Source: Treponema sp.
GTDB lineage: Bacteria > Spirochaetota > Spirochaetia > Treponematales > Treponemataceae
Reading direction: 5' to 3'
DNA: 36,705 nucleotides
Assembly: GCA_017534445.1 (NCBI GenBank)
Contig: JAFXWC010000008.1
Location: 1-36,705, forward strand
The position numbers were made by a program, and so were the translations under genes. The notes below the pieces were generated by a model, which was not told where the DNA came from, did not search any database, and saw only the letters and a list, made by a program, of their open reading frames with translations. Below, in pieces: positions 9,866 to 18,111 of the stretch; position 1 is the first letter of the stretch; each line of letters starts with the position of its first letter.

Positions 9866-10238
9866 ACTTTGCAGTTTTTGTTTCATCCGGGTATTCCCAG
9901 AATTTGCCCTTGTGAAAATTCTTGTTGCCAAGGGGTTTTGCTGTCAGCTTGAATATTACGCATCCGTCCGGGCAGACAAGCGTTTTTGTATATTTGCTGT
10001 CACCGCCAAGGTTTTCTAAATCACCACCGCTTCTGATTGATTCCATTAAAGGGTAGAGCATCATCATGGTTTTTGAGCAGATGCCGTATCCATCCTGATT
10101 TACAGGGCAGCCGTATGTGCACTTATACTTGTCTCCAATTTCTTCGCCGTTGCGGCAATACCGTTCGGTGTGATCGCCATGCAGGAAACCGGTAACTTCA
10201 ACTGTGAATTCATACTCTTCGTCATACCATTTTTTCAT
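9864..10238 (-). CDS. TIGR04076-family small cysteine-containing protein
   Basis: This 124-residue protein resembles the TIGR04076 family, small bacterial proteins of unknown function. The visible pattern is YEFTVEVTGFLH near the start, a Cys-rich middle (YKCTYGCPVNQDGYGIC), the LYPLMESIRSGGDLENLGG segment and a terminal CPDGCVIFKLTAKP. Paired cysteines suggest metal binding or a redox role, but this is inference. It has no signal peptide or membrane segment. A GGGGAGG tract lies about 15 bases before the ATG, further than ideal. The next minus-strand gene is 40 bp upstream, so the two may share a transcript. Its stop codon lies inside the third unit of the small repeat at 9834-9865. Confidence 0.65.
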   Translation of the reverse strand: MKKWYDEEYEFTVEVTGFLHGDHTERYCRNGEEIGDKYKCTYGCPVNQDGYGICSKTMMMLYPLMESIRSGGDLENLGGDSKYTKTLVCPDGCVIFKLTAKPLGNKNFHKGKFWEYPDETKTAK

Positions 10239-10278
10239 GTTTTAATTTAAATACCTCCCCAATGTAAATTAAGAAATT

Positions 10279-10734
10279 TTAGTATTCTTTTCCTATTCCA
10301 AGTACAAAAATAAATTTTTCATTTACTGTTTTTATTGTGTTGATTAATTTTGTTATTTTTTCAGAATTGTAATCTTCTGGAAGATATAATCTTGCCTTGC
10401 TTTCTTTATTTTTATTCAAGTATAGAACATACCATCGTAAACGAAGGTTTTTCCCTGAGCCTTGCCAAGTCCGGTAGATTTGTGTAATTTTATCAAGGGC
10501 AATTTTCTTTCTATGGAAAAAAGCCCAGATAAAAAGATTGGTTGAAGTATATGCAGTATGTGCTGTAATTAAATTGATACAGGTTCCAAATCCAATAGCA
10601 AAAAGAAGAAACAGCATAATAGAAGCAGCATCAAAAGAAAGTTCCAATTTAAAAATTGTGAGCCAGAAAAATATTAATATGGAAATTCCCATCAAACCGA
10701 GAATTATTCGTTCTTTAGAAAAAATTCTTTCCAT
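10279..10734 (-). CDS. Small membrane protein with a possible PH-like soluble tail
   Basis: I do not recognise this gene with certainty. The ATG at 10734 is preceded by GGAGGA at ideal spacing, which excludes the longer in-frame start. The 151-residue product has two hydrophobic segments in the first 60 or so residues (IILGLMGISILIFFWLTIF and a segment around IMLFLLFAIGFGTCINLI). A basic loop follows (FFHRKKIALDKITQIYR), then a beta-rich stretch (LRLRWYVLYLN) and a C-terminal helix. Two helices followed by an IxLDKITQI-like strand pattern resemble bacterial PH-domain membrane proteins, but similarity is weak. Local codon use looks more AT-rich than the flanking genes. It is divergent from the comF-like gene. 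Confidence 0.6.
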   Translation of the reverse strand: MERIFSKERIILGLMGISILIFFWLTIFKLELSFDAASIMLFLLFAIGFGTCINLITAHTAYTSTNLFIWAFFHRKKIALDKITQIYRTWQGSGKNLRLRWYVLYLNKNKESKARLYLPEDYNSEKITKLINTIKTVNEKFIFVLGIGKEY

Positions 10735-10893
10735 TCTTCCTCCAAAGGGCCCAAGTGGCGGGTGTCCACATAGCAAGAATTATATTGTTCCGGGGTAGGT
10801 TTGTAAACGGCGAATGGTGCTGTGCTCCGAATTTAGAGAAAAATTGCGTTTTTGCGTCAGAATTTGACTTTTTGGGGTATATATATATTGTGT

Positions 10894-11691
10894 ATGGATT
10901 TTATTGAAAAGATTAAGGGCTTTTTCTTTAGGCTGCGGCTTTTTGCCGTGGAAGGGTGCCATGCCGCCTTTTGTGCGTCTTTGGCTTTTGAAAACTGTGC
11001 TTGCTGCGGTAAAAGGACTGTCAGAATGCCTGTCTGTAAGGGCTGTGCCGAGAAGTTCTTGCTTTCTTTTGTGCCTCCTGGTTCAGGGCGCTGCCTTTTG
11101 TGCGGGAAGATTCTTTTGTCGGGCAAGGGCTTGTGCTCTTCTTGCAGGGAAAAGAGGGTTTTGTGGCATGCGGATTCCGTTTTTCCCCTTTGGCAGTACC
11201 GGCTTTGGTTCAAGGGGCTCCTTTTTGAGTGGAAGATGAATGCAAACCGCTCGCTTTCGCCTCTTTTTGCGCTTTGCGTGGACATGGCGATTGACTTTTT
11301 GTTCCCAGGCAGGCCAAGGGGCAGTGTTGTCCTTGTTCCTGTTCCCCCACGTCCAGGCAAGATAAGGGAGAAGGGCTGGGACCAGATTGATGATCTTTGC
11401 AAGATCCTGCATTTTTGCTACGGACGGTCTGTTTGCCGCCTTATACGGAGGCTTTCTTCCGTTCAGCAGAAGAAGCAGGACAGGGAGCACCGTCTTTTGC
11501 TGGGGGCTTCTTCTTACAAAGCGGACGGAAAGGCGGTTAAAAGGCTTGCAAAAAGCGCTTCTTTGCCGCAAGAGGCTGTTCTTTTGGACGATGTTATGAC
11601 TACGGGGGCTACTGTTGATGCCTGTTCTGCTGTTCTAAAGGGGGAAGGAATAAGAAAAGTTCAAGTTATTACGCTATTAATAGTAGACTAG
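10894..11691 (+). CDS. comF: ComF-family phosphoribosyltransferase-like protein
   Basis: The 265-residue product joins an N-terminal zinc-binding region, with CxxC pairs in ENCACCGKRT, CKGC, CLLCGK and CSSC, to a phosphoribosyltransferase domain with the PRPP-loop motif LLDDVMTTGATVDAC. This is the ComF/GntX layout. In competent bacteria ComF helps DNA uptake; elsewhere the family's role is poorly defined. The motif LVPVPPRPGKIREKGWDQ matches the conserved family block (VPVPxxxxxxxxRGFNQ). The ATG at 10894 was chosen because it begins the conserved protein. It has no recognisable ribosome-binding site, and an in-frame TTG lies two codons upstream at 10888. No other competence genes are visible. 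Confidence 0.85.
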   Translation: MDFIEKIKGFFFRLRLFAVEGCHAAFCASLAFENCACCGKRTVRMPVCKGCAEKFLLSFVPPGSGRCLLCGKILLSGKGLCSSCREKRVLWHADSVFPLWQYRLWFKGLLFEWKMNANRSLSPLFALCVDMAIDFLFPGRPRGSVVLVPVPPRPGKIREKGWDQIDDLCKILHFCYGRSVCRLIRRLSSVQQKKQDREHRLLLGASSYKADGKAVKRLAKSASLPQEAVLLDDVMTTGATVDACSAVLKGEGIRKVQVITLLIVD

Positions 11692-11714
11692 AGCGCGTTC
11701 TTGGTGTAAAATAG

Positions 11715-11720
11715 TATAAT
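11715..11720 (+). promoter_or_regulatory. -10 element upstream of cheW
   Basis: TATAAT lies 45 bp before the cheW ATG, just after the comF-like gene ends, with no convincing -35. Downstream, the leader holds a tandem ATACCCTT repeat and then AAAAGGAG as ribosome-binding site. Confidence 0.4.
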
Positions 11721-11764
11721 AAAGGGCAGAAAATACCCTTGAATACCCTTAAAAGGAGTTAGGC

Positions 11765-12256
11765 ATGGCCGAAGAAAATACACAGTTTCAGCTCGTAACT
11801 TTTCAGCTTGGTGACGAACTGTATGGCGTAGACATTATGGATGTTAAGGAAATCGTAAAAATTCAAAGCGTACGCCCCATTCCGAATGCGCCATACTATG
11901 TAGAAGGCATAATCAACCTTCGCGGAGAAATCATTCCTATTATCAACCTTCACAAGAGGTTCCACATCAAGGAAATGACTAGGGATTCCGAATTTGACGA
12001 GTTTGAAGAGGATGACGGCGGATTCATAATCCTTGATATTGAGGGAAACAAAATCGGTATTATCATAGACCGCATCAACCGCGTTATTTCCGTGGACAAG
12101 GGAGAAATTAAGCCTCCGCCACAGATGCTCAGCGGTATTGGTACGGAATACATCCACGGTGTCGTGCGCCAGGATCAGTCCTATCTTATCATTCTTGACA
12201 CAAGAAGACTGTTCAACGCAAACGAGCTCCAGAAGATTGTTCCCGAAATTCGCTAG
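11765..12256 (+). CDS. cheW: Chemotaxis coupling protein CheW
   Basis: CheW couples chemoreceptors to the kinase CheA in the cytoplasmic chemotaxis array. The 163 residues show the full pattern: FQLGDELYGVDIMDVKEIVKI at the start, then RPIPNAPYYVEGIINLRGEIIPIINLHKRF (the highly conserved core), then IILDIEGNKIGIIIDRINRVISV and a final ILDTRRLF. There are no extra domains. It has its own likely promoter and a strong ribosome-binding site (AAAAGGAG). A DegT-like gene follows after about 130 bp; as I recall, T. pallidum keeps the same order (TP0439-TP0442). Motility chemotaxis fits a spirochete. Confidence 0.95.
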   Translation: MAEENTQFQLVTFQLGDELYGVDIMDVKEIVKIQSVRPIPNAPYYVEGIINLRGEIIPIINLHKRFHIKEMTRDSEFDEFEEDDGGFIILDIEGNKIGIIIDRINRVISVDKGEIKPPPQMLSGIGTEYIHGVVRQDQSYLIILDTRRLFNANELQKIVPEIR

Positions 12257-12385
12257 CTTTCTGCCTTTGCCCGTCTTGCGGTGAGTTCTTGCCGCTAAAA
12301 GTGAATTACCGCATTTGTAGGGTTTTCCCCTTTCCCTCTGCTTTTGGGGGGAAATTGGGGGCATTTCAATAAAAGGATTTTAAAA

Positions 12386-13492
12386 ATGATACAGACATAC
12401 AGTCCGACCATAAGACGAAAAGAGATGGAAGCCGTACTTACATGTATGGTGGACGAAAAGATTGGTCCCGGTGACCAGACAGCTCGCCTTGTTCAGGCGG
12501 TTAAAGAATATACTGGATGCGACGGTGCCGTTGCGCTAAGAAGCTCTTCCGTTGCGCTTGAATATGCGCTTAAGGCTTTGGATTTGCCAAAGGAAAGCCT
12601 TGTTATGCTTAGTGCCCTTGCCCCTGCCTGGCAGATTGTCACTGTGGAGAGGCTGGGGTACAAGCCCCTGGTTCTTGATGTTGTTGAGGAAACCGGTCTT
12701 GTAACCCCGGAAATTGTTGAGGAAGGCATAAAGAACGGGGGAAGACTGCTCGTTCTTGCCGAGTCAATGGGTGTTCTTCCCGACATAGGTTCAATTCTTG
12801 CGCTTGGCATTCCTGTTATAGAAGATATTTCCCAGTCCGCGCTTTCTTTCTATCCTGCCGAAAAGGATGCAGAAGAGGGTGAGGGCAAGGCCTCTGCGGG
12901 AAATGCCCAGGATGACGGTCAAAAGGAAGAGCCTTTGGGAAGGCGTGCCGGAATGTACGGTGTCTACACGATTTTTGGAATGGAGGACAGGGACATTATA
13001 ACTGCCGGTGGGGGTGCCGTTCTTATGGCTCCTTCAAGGCGGGAATGGATTGTCCTTAAGAAGCTTGCAGAAGAGGCTCCGTCTACGGACATTATGCCGG
13101 ATATGAATGCGGCCCTTGCTTTTGTTGAGATTAAGGAATTTGAGAGGAACGAAAAGACCCGTCTTGAGCTGTTCGGTATGTACAGCAAGGCAATAGCCAG
13201 TGGCAGGCACAAGACCTTTGTGCGCGCCAACGACAGGGGCTCTACGGTTTACTCTTTTCCACTTGTGCTGAATTCCGGCTTTAAGGATGTTAAGGCCTAT
13301 GCTCAGAAAAAGGGCATAGAGATAAGGCAGGCTTATGAGAATTCAATTGTTGCCCTGCGTCAGGAAGAAATAGCACCTTCATGCCTTTGCGCAAACTCAC
13401 TCCTTTTGCGCTGCGCAATGTTCCCGCTTTATCCGCGCCTTGGACACAAGGACGTTTCCCTGATGGTAAAGGTCTTGTCTTCCCTGCCGTGA
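12386..13492 (+). CDS. DegT/DnrJ-fold protein lacking the PLP-binding lysine
   Basis: The 368-residue product belongs to the DegT/DnrJ/EryC1/StrS aminotransferase superfamily, normally PLP enzymes making amino sugars. The ATG at 12386 is chosen for the AAAAGG site before it. Family features are an N-terminal segment that binds the substrate (MIQTYSPTIRRKEMEAV), GCDGAVALRSSSVALEYALKAL, and VIEDISQSA with Asp147, which normally holds the PLP ring nitrogen. The segment that should carry the Schiff-base lysine reads IFGMEDRDIITAGGGAV: Arg202 or Asp201 takes its place, and no Lys occurs in it. The usual His of the HxxG motif also appears changed (ESMGVLPD). An acidic insertion of about 30 residues lies between these blocks. 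I infer a protein not using PLP in the standard way. It overlaps operon-like with nadK, 10 bp downstream. Confidence 0.75.
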   Translation: MIQTYSPTIRRKEMEAVLTCMVDEKIGPGDQTARLVQAVKEYTGCDGAVALRSSSVALEYALKALDLPKESLVMLSALAPAWQIVTVERLGYKPLVLDVVEETGLVTPEIVEEGIKNGGRLLVLAESMGVLPDIGSILALGIPVIEDISQSALSFYPAEKDAEEGEGKASAGNAQDDGQKEEPLGRRAGMYGVYTIFGMEDRDIITAGGGAVLMAPSRREWIVLKKLAEEAPSTDIMPDMNAALAFVEIKEFERNEKTRLELFGMYSKAIASGRHKTFVRANDRGSTVYSFPLVLNSGFKDVKAYAQKKGIEIRQAYENSIVALRQEEIAPSCLCANSLLLRCAMFPLYPRLGHKDVSLMVKVLSSLP

Positions 13493-13502
13493 TGGAAATC
13501 CT

Positions 13503-14357
13503 ATGAAAAAGTGCCTTGTCATCGTCAACAGATTCAAGAAGAATGCCTCTGAGCTGGGGGAAGAGATTTGTTCCTTCCTAAAGGAAAATTCGGTTGGCTC
13601 AGACATATATTCCTATGACAGTTCCTCCTTGGCCTGCGCTAAGTCGTCTCCTAATTTTTGTGGCTATGATTTTACAATAACGCTTGGCGGTGACGGAACC
13701 GTTCTTTCCGCATGCAGGGGGTGCGCTCCCTTAGGAATACCGGTTTTTCCCATAAACCTTGGGGAATTCGGCTTTCTTGCGGTGGTTTCTCCTTTGGACT
13801 GGAAAAGGGACCTCTTGGACTACATTCAGGGGCGTGCTTTTACGGGGACGCGCTCTCTTGTCAGAAGCGAAGTCATTAGGGACGGAAAGACAGTCTTTGA
13901 CGTTTGCGGAATGAATGACGCTGTAATTTCAAGCCCAGGCTCATCAAGGCTTGTTAACCTTGACGTGGCCTACAACCATGCGCTGCTTGGGCCTTTCAAG
14001 GCTAATGGAATAATTGTTTCCACTCCAACAGGCTCAACCGCTTATTCTGCTGCGGCAGGCGGGCCCATACTTGACCCATCTCTTGACGGGCTTGTGCTTA
14101 CACCCGTAAGTTCCTTCAGCCTGTCTGCAAGGCCCCTGGTCTTTAGCGCAAAGGGGGAGATTGCCATTACTGTTAAGCCTTCCCGCGTGGAGGTGGGGCT
14201 TAGCATAGACGGACAGATGAATTTTACCCTTCAGGAAAACGATGTTATAATTTTGGGCATACCGGAATACAAAGCTTCTATAATTTGTTCCACCCAGGAA
14301 AAATTCTATGCGGCTTTGCAGAGCAAGCTCAACTGGTCAGGAGGACCCCGTGCTTGA
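13503..14357 (+). CDS. nadK: NAD kinase
   Basis: NAD kinase phosphorylates NAD to NADP and is the sole source of NADP in most bacteria. The 284-residue protein has the GGDG motif (TITLGGDGTVLSACRG), the NDAVI motif, and TPTGSTAYSAAAGGPI, which binds the nucleotide. A long N-terminal region carries MKKCLVIVNRFKKNA. It starts 10 bp after the DegT-like gene, and its last codons overlap the recN start, so translation is probably coupled. Confidence 0.95.
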   Translation: MKKCLVIVNRFKKNASELGEEICSFLKENSVGSDIYSYDSSSLACAKSSPNFCGYDFTITLGGDGTVLSACRGCAPLGIPVFPINLGEFGFLAVVSPLDWKRDLLDYIQGRAFTGTRSLVRSEVIRDGKTVFDVCGMNDAVISSPGSSRLVNLDVAYNHALLGPFKANGIIVSTPTGSTAYSAAAGGPILDPSLDGLVLTPVSSFSLSARPLVFSAKGEIAITVKPSRVEVGLSIDGQMNFTLQENDVIILGIPEYKASIICSTQEKFYAALQSKLNWSGGPRA

Positions 14358-16047
14358 GGAACTTGACATAAAGAATTTCGCACTGATTGATTCCGCTCAC
14401 GTTGAATTTTCAAAGGGCTTTACTGTCTTGAGCGGGGAAACCGGTGCGGGTAAGTCTATTTTGATAGGAAGCCTTGCCTTCTTGCTGGGGGGTAAGGCAG
14501 GCGTGGAGCAGATTCGCACGGGCACACAGGAAGCATTGGTTTCTGGAACCTTCCTACTTGAGTCACAGGAGGCCCGCGATTGGCTTGACGAGCACGGTAT
14601 TGAGGATGAAGACGGAAGGATTCTTTTGCGCCGGGTCATAAGGAATACAGGAAAATCATCCTGCTGGATTGGCGGTGTTAGCGTTACAAGGGCCGATTTG
14701 CTTGCTTTCTCAGCCTTTCTTGTGGACATCCATGGTCAGCACGAGCAGCAGTCACTTTTTAAGGTTGCCGAGCACAGACGCTATCTTGACATTTATGCCG
14801 GCATTACGGAACAAGTCGCCTCTTTTACCGCACTTTATTCCGACCTTGTGGAAAAACGCCGCCTTTTGCAAAGCCTGAACACTGACGATTCCAAGCGGGC
14901 AGAGCGCATAGAGATGCTCAACTTTGCGGTGGAAGAGATAAATTCAGCCAACCTAAGGGAGAACGAGGATTCGGAGCTGGAGGATGAGGAGGCCCGTCTT
15001 GCATCCTACGAAAAGCTCTATGGCGAGATAGAAGAAATCAATTCTCTTTTGGAAGGAGAGGGCGGGGGAATTCTGAGCCTTTTAAAGAAACTTTCATCAT
15101 CTTCTTCAAGGGCTGCATCTTTGGACAAGAGTCTTGGCGCGCTTGAAGGCCGCATTCAGTCTTCATACTACGAGATAGAGGATATTTCCGCAGAATTCCG
15201 CCGCTATGAGCAAGGGCTTGTATTTGACCCGGAGAGGCTTGAGCAGGTTCAGGACCGCCTTGAGCTTATATACAAGCTAAAGAAAAAGTATGCGTCAGGA
15301 AAGACTTCCCCAATTTCCCAGGTTCTTGAATACGCTCAGAAGGCACAGGCCGAGCTTGAGCAGATTTCAGGCATTGAGCAGAACCGGGAGGAGCTTGAGA
15401 ATGAAGTTCTGGAGGCTGGCAAGAAAGTCTATACTGCCGCAAAGGAAATCAGCATAAAGAGAAAGGCCGCTTCCGACAAGATGTCTTTGGCCGTGGAGGA
15501 AATCCTTTCTAGACTGGGCATGGGCGGTACAAAATTCAAGGTGAATTTGCAGGAAAAGGCTGGTGACGACGTTACCCAGAAGTGCGGACCCTACGGAATG
15601 GACGACATTGAATTCCTTATAAGCGCAAACCCGGGCTCCCCAATGCTTCCGCTTGCCAGAATTGCTTCCGGCGGTGAGCTTAGCCGCGTAATGCTTGCCA
15701 TTAAGACCATACTTTCTGCTGCGGACACGGCAGGAACCCTTGTCTTTGACGAGATAGACACTGGTATTGGAGGCGAAGTTGCGGTTGCCGTGGGCGATCA
15801 CCTAAAAAAACTTGCTTCGGCAAGGCAGATATTGTGCATTACACATCTAGCGAGCATTGCGGTTTATGCCGATAATCAGCTAAAGATAGAAAAAGGAGCA
15901 GCCGGAGATATGACAAGCACAGCCGTTTTCCCTGTGGCCGGAGACAGTCGGGTTCAGGAAATTGCACGTATGCTTTCCGGGGATTCATCTTCAGAAGAGT
16001 CTTTGGAACACGCGTCTTCCATGCTGCAAAAATATGGAGGCAGATGA
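14350..16047 (+). CDS. recN: DNA repair protein RecN (SMC-like ATPase)
   Basis: RecN is an SMC-family ATPase that acts in double-strand-break repair by recombination. The GTG at 14350 is taken as start: GGAGGA sits a few bases upstream, and the protein then begins VLEELDIKNFALIDS, as RecN does. It overlaps nadK by 8 bp. The 565-residue product has Walker A GETGAGKSILIGSL near the N-terminus, a long central coiled coil (about residues 150-360, rich in Glu/Lys/Leu), then the signature SGGELSRVMLAIK and Walker B TLVFDEIDTGIGGE. The last 60 residues carry the D-loop and the H-loop-like ITHLASIA. Confidence 0.95.
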   Translation: MLEELDIKNFALIDSAHVEFSKGFTVLSGETGAGKSILIGSLAFLLGGKAGVEQIRTGTQEALVSGTFLLESQEARDWLDEHGIEDEDGRILLRRVIRNTGKSSCWIGGVSVTRADLLAFSAFLVDIHGQHEQQSLFKVAEHRRYLDIYAGITEQVASFTALYSDLVEKRRLLQSLNTDDSKRAERIEMLNFAVEEINSANLRENEDSELEDEEARLASYEKLYGEIEEINSLLEGEGGGILSLLKKLSSSSSRAASLDKSLGALEGRIQSSYYEIEDISAEFRRYEQGLVFDPERLEQVQDRLELIYKLKKKYASGKTSPISQVLEYAQKAQAELEQISGIEQNREELENEVLEAGKKVYTAAKEISIKRKAASDKMSLAVEEILSRLGMGGTKFKVNLQEKAGDDVTQKCGPYGMDDIEFLISANPGSPMLPLARIASGGELSRVMLAIKTILSAADTAGTLVFDEIDTGIGGEVAVAVGDHLKKLASARQILCITHLASIAVYADNQLKIEKGAAGDMTSTAVFPVAGDSRVQEIARMLSGDSSSEESLEHASSMLQKYGGR

Positions 16048-16850
16048 TGGCAAACATAACAACAGAGTCCAGGGCTGAATTTTCGGCAAAATCAAAGGAA
16101 GTAAAGGCTCAGGTGGATGCCTTGCTTAAGCAGGAAAAGGAAGCTGTTTTTAAGATGCGCCAGTCAAGGGACGGTGTTGAATACAAAAAGATTGAGCTTG
16201 CCGAGATGATGCTCAAGATTGCATCCCTTTACATGTCCATAAACACCTATTCTCTCAAGATTTTTGACACAAAGAACAATGATGCCCTGAACGATGCCCG
16301 CAAGATAATCTACAAGGCCATTATTTATATGGAGGAAGTCGTTACCAATGCTGTTGACTGCCCCTTCCGCGACCTTGAGCCTACTCTTGACAAGATTCAG
16401 GCCACACCTATAGAAAAGCGCTTCTACCTTGTGCGCAAATTCGGACTTGCCATAGACCTTATTGTTGACGCATTCGGAAAAAATTCCAAGTGGGAAGTTT
16501 CTTTCGTAGAGCTTAGGGCAAGATTTGCCGCCATAGCAAAGAATTTCATAGACATGAAGCAGGCCGCCAAGGACTATTTTGACCCATCTTCTAAGGATTA
16601 CGACAATTCAGTTCTTTACGTGCGCCTTATAAGAAAGCTTTTGAACAAAAGTGCAGACGAATACCGCGCAAAGTACGAAGGCCCCTCCCGCCGCATAGAC
16701 GACATGAGGCAGGCAATAAACTTCCTGATTGCGGCAAGGCGCGTTGCAATGGTGCTTAACGACAGCGAAAACAGCGAAGAAATCCGCAAGAAGGCCCTTG
16801 TCTGGAAGCAGAAGATGGAGGCGGACCAGAAGGACGGTTCTAGCAAATAG
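16044..16850 (+). CDS. Conserved treponemal protein of unknown function
   Basis: I do not recognise a domain. The 268-residue product is soluble, highly charged and helical, with a coiled-coil-like start (KEVKAQVDALLKQEKEAVFKMRQS) and no signal peptide or membrane helix. ATGATG at 16044 overlaps the recN stop (TGA at 16045), and GGAGG lies a few bases upstream, so translation is coupled to recN; either ATG could be used. It lies between recN and the HD hydrolase gene, 30 bp from the latter. The composition matches its neighbours. I recall an unassigned gene beside recN in T. pallidum, so it may be lineage-wide. Function unknown. Confidence 0.75.
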   Translation: MMANITTESRAEFSAKSKEVKAQVDALLKQEKEAVFKMRQSRDGVEYKKIELAEMMLKIASLYMSINTYSLKIFDTKNNDALNDARKIIYKAIIYMEEVVTNAVDCPFRDLEPTLDKIQATPIEKRFYLVRKFGLAIDLIVDAFGKNSKWEVSFVELRARFAAIAKNFIDMKQAAKDYFDPSSKDYDNSVLYVRLIRKLLNKSADEYRAKYEGPSRRIDDMRQAINFLIAARRVAMVLNDSENSEEIRKKALVWKQKMEADQKDGSSK

Positions 16851-16879
16851 CTTTAGCCGCCAACAGGCTCCTTTTTACG

Positions 16880-18100
16880 ATGGATAAGAATTTTGCACTT
16901 AAGATATTCGAGGGATTTTCAATTGAGCGCTGGAACGACTTGATCCGTCCCTTCAGCGTAGTGGAAATGGACAAGTCTGCCGAAAAAATGGTGGTCGCAT
17001 ACATCATAGGCAAATTTGAAGAGAACCGCGGCCAGAAGATAGACTGGGAGTGGATGATTTACGCCTCCCTCTTTGACCTTCTGCGAAAGATTGCCCTCTG
17101 CGACATAAAAAGCCCCGTTGAACGCCTTTTAAAAAGCCAGTACCCGGAAGAATACATAAAGCTCAATGAATGGGTTCTTGACCAGTACCGCACCTTCATC
17201 TCCGACCGGGACCTTTTTTCCCGCTTTACCCTCTACATAGGCAGGACATCCGGCTCCATCCCCTTTGAAAAAGGCCAGGAACTTACAGCCCGTGTCTTCC
17301 GTGCTGCCCACAAGTATTCGACCCTGCGCGAACTGGAAATGATAAGCCCGGTAAACGAGGCCATACGCCTTGAGCAGATAAAGAAAGAAGTCTATGCAGA
17401 CATCCAGTCTTTCCTGGACCTGCGCGGACTCCAGCTTTTGTACACAAGGCAGCGTCCCTTTGATTTCCTTACCAAAATAGAGCAGCTCCGTTTCCAGACA
17501 AGATGGAACCAGACCCCACGTGTGCCAAAGACAAGCGTTCTTGGCCACTGCTTCTTTGTTGCAATCCTAACCCTTCTTTTGCAGCGTGAAAACGGCGTAA
17601 AGCTTTGCCCAAAGCGCCTTTTCAACAACTTCTTCTGCGGACTCTTTCACGATTTGCCGGAAGCGGTAACAAGGGACATCATTTCTCCTGTAAAGCAGGC
17701 AACCCACGGCCTTCCGTCTGTAATCAAGGAAATAGAAGAAATCATCGTAAACAAAGAGCTTTTGCCCCACATGGAAGACTTCTACAGGAAAGAGATAATC
17801 TATTTTACGGACGATGAATTCTGCAACCGCGTACTTGTAGACGGAAAGACTCTTCATGTTGAATTTGACCAGCTGAATGAAAAATACAATTCAGATGAAT
17901 TTTCTCCTGTGGACGGACGCATAGTGCGGCTTTCAGACCATTATGCGGCCCTGCTGGAAGCGGATTCATCAATAAGGCACGGAATTACCAGCAAGCACCT
18001 TAGGGACGGCAAGGTGAATCTTTTAAAGTCCTATCCCGAGGGAACCATTATAAACGGAATAGATGCGGGGCGTTTGTTTGCCCCGTTTTCGGCAAGCTAG
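16880..18100 (+). CDS. HD-domain hydrolase (YfbR/HDDC2-like C-terminal half)
   Basis: The 406-residue protein has a conserved HD-domain half, from about residue 200: SVLGHCFFVAILTLLL, then NNFFCGLFHDLPEAVTRDIISPVK, then RLSDHYAALLEAD. The first His, the HD pair (FHDLPEA) and the later Asp (LSDH) provide the metal ligands. The layout resembles 5'-nucleotidase-type HD proteins (YfbR, HDDC2), which remove phosphate from nucleotides, but the N-terminal 200 residues are not part of those enzymes and have no recognised domain. The start has no clear Shine-Dalgarno sequence. It sits between an unknown gene and the HerA-like ATPase gene, 11 bp upstream of the latter. Confidence 0.8.
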   Translation: MDKNFALKIFEGFSIERWNDLIRPFSVVEMDKSAEKMVVAYIIGKFEENRGQKIDWEWMIYASLFDLLRKIALCDIKSPVERLLKSQYPEEYIKLNEWVLDQYRTFISDRDLFSRFTLYIGRTSGSIPFEKGQELTARVFRAAHKYSTLRELEMISPVNEAIRLEQIKKEVYADIQSFLDLRGLQLLYTRQRPFDFLTKIEQLRFQTRWNQTPRVPKTSVLGHCFFVAILTLLLQRENGVKLCPKRLFNNFFCGLFHDLPEAVTRDIISPVKQATHGLPSVIKEIEEIIVNKELLPHMEDFYRKEIIYFTDDEFCNRVLVDGKTLHVEFDQLNEKYNSDEFSPVDGRIVRLSDHYAALLEADSSIRHGITSKHLRDGKVNLLKSYPEGTIINGIDAGRLFAPFSAS

Positions 18101-18111
18101 AAGGGGTTGCA

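Noticed and set aside
10864..10892. TTGACT with a TATATT promoter for comF
   Set aside because: Spacer is only 14 bp and it would place the start site beyond the ATG.
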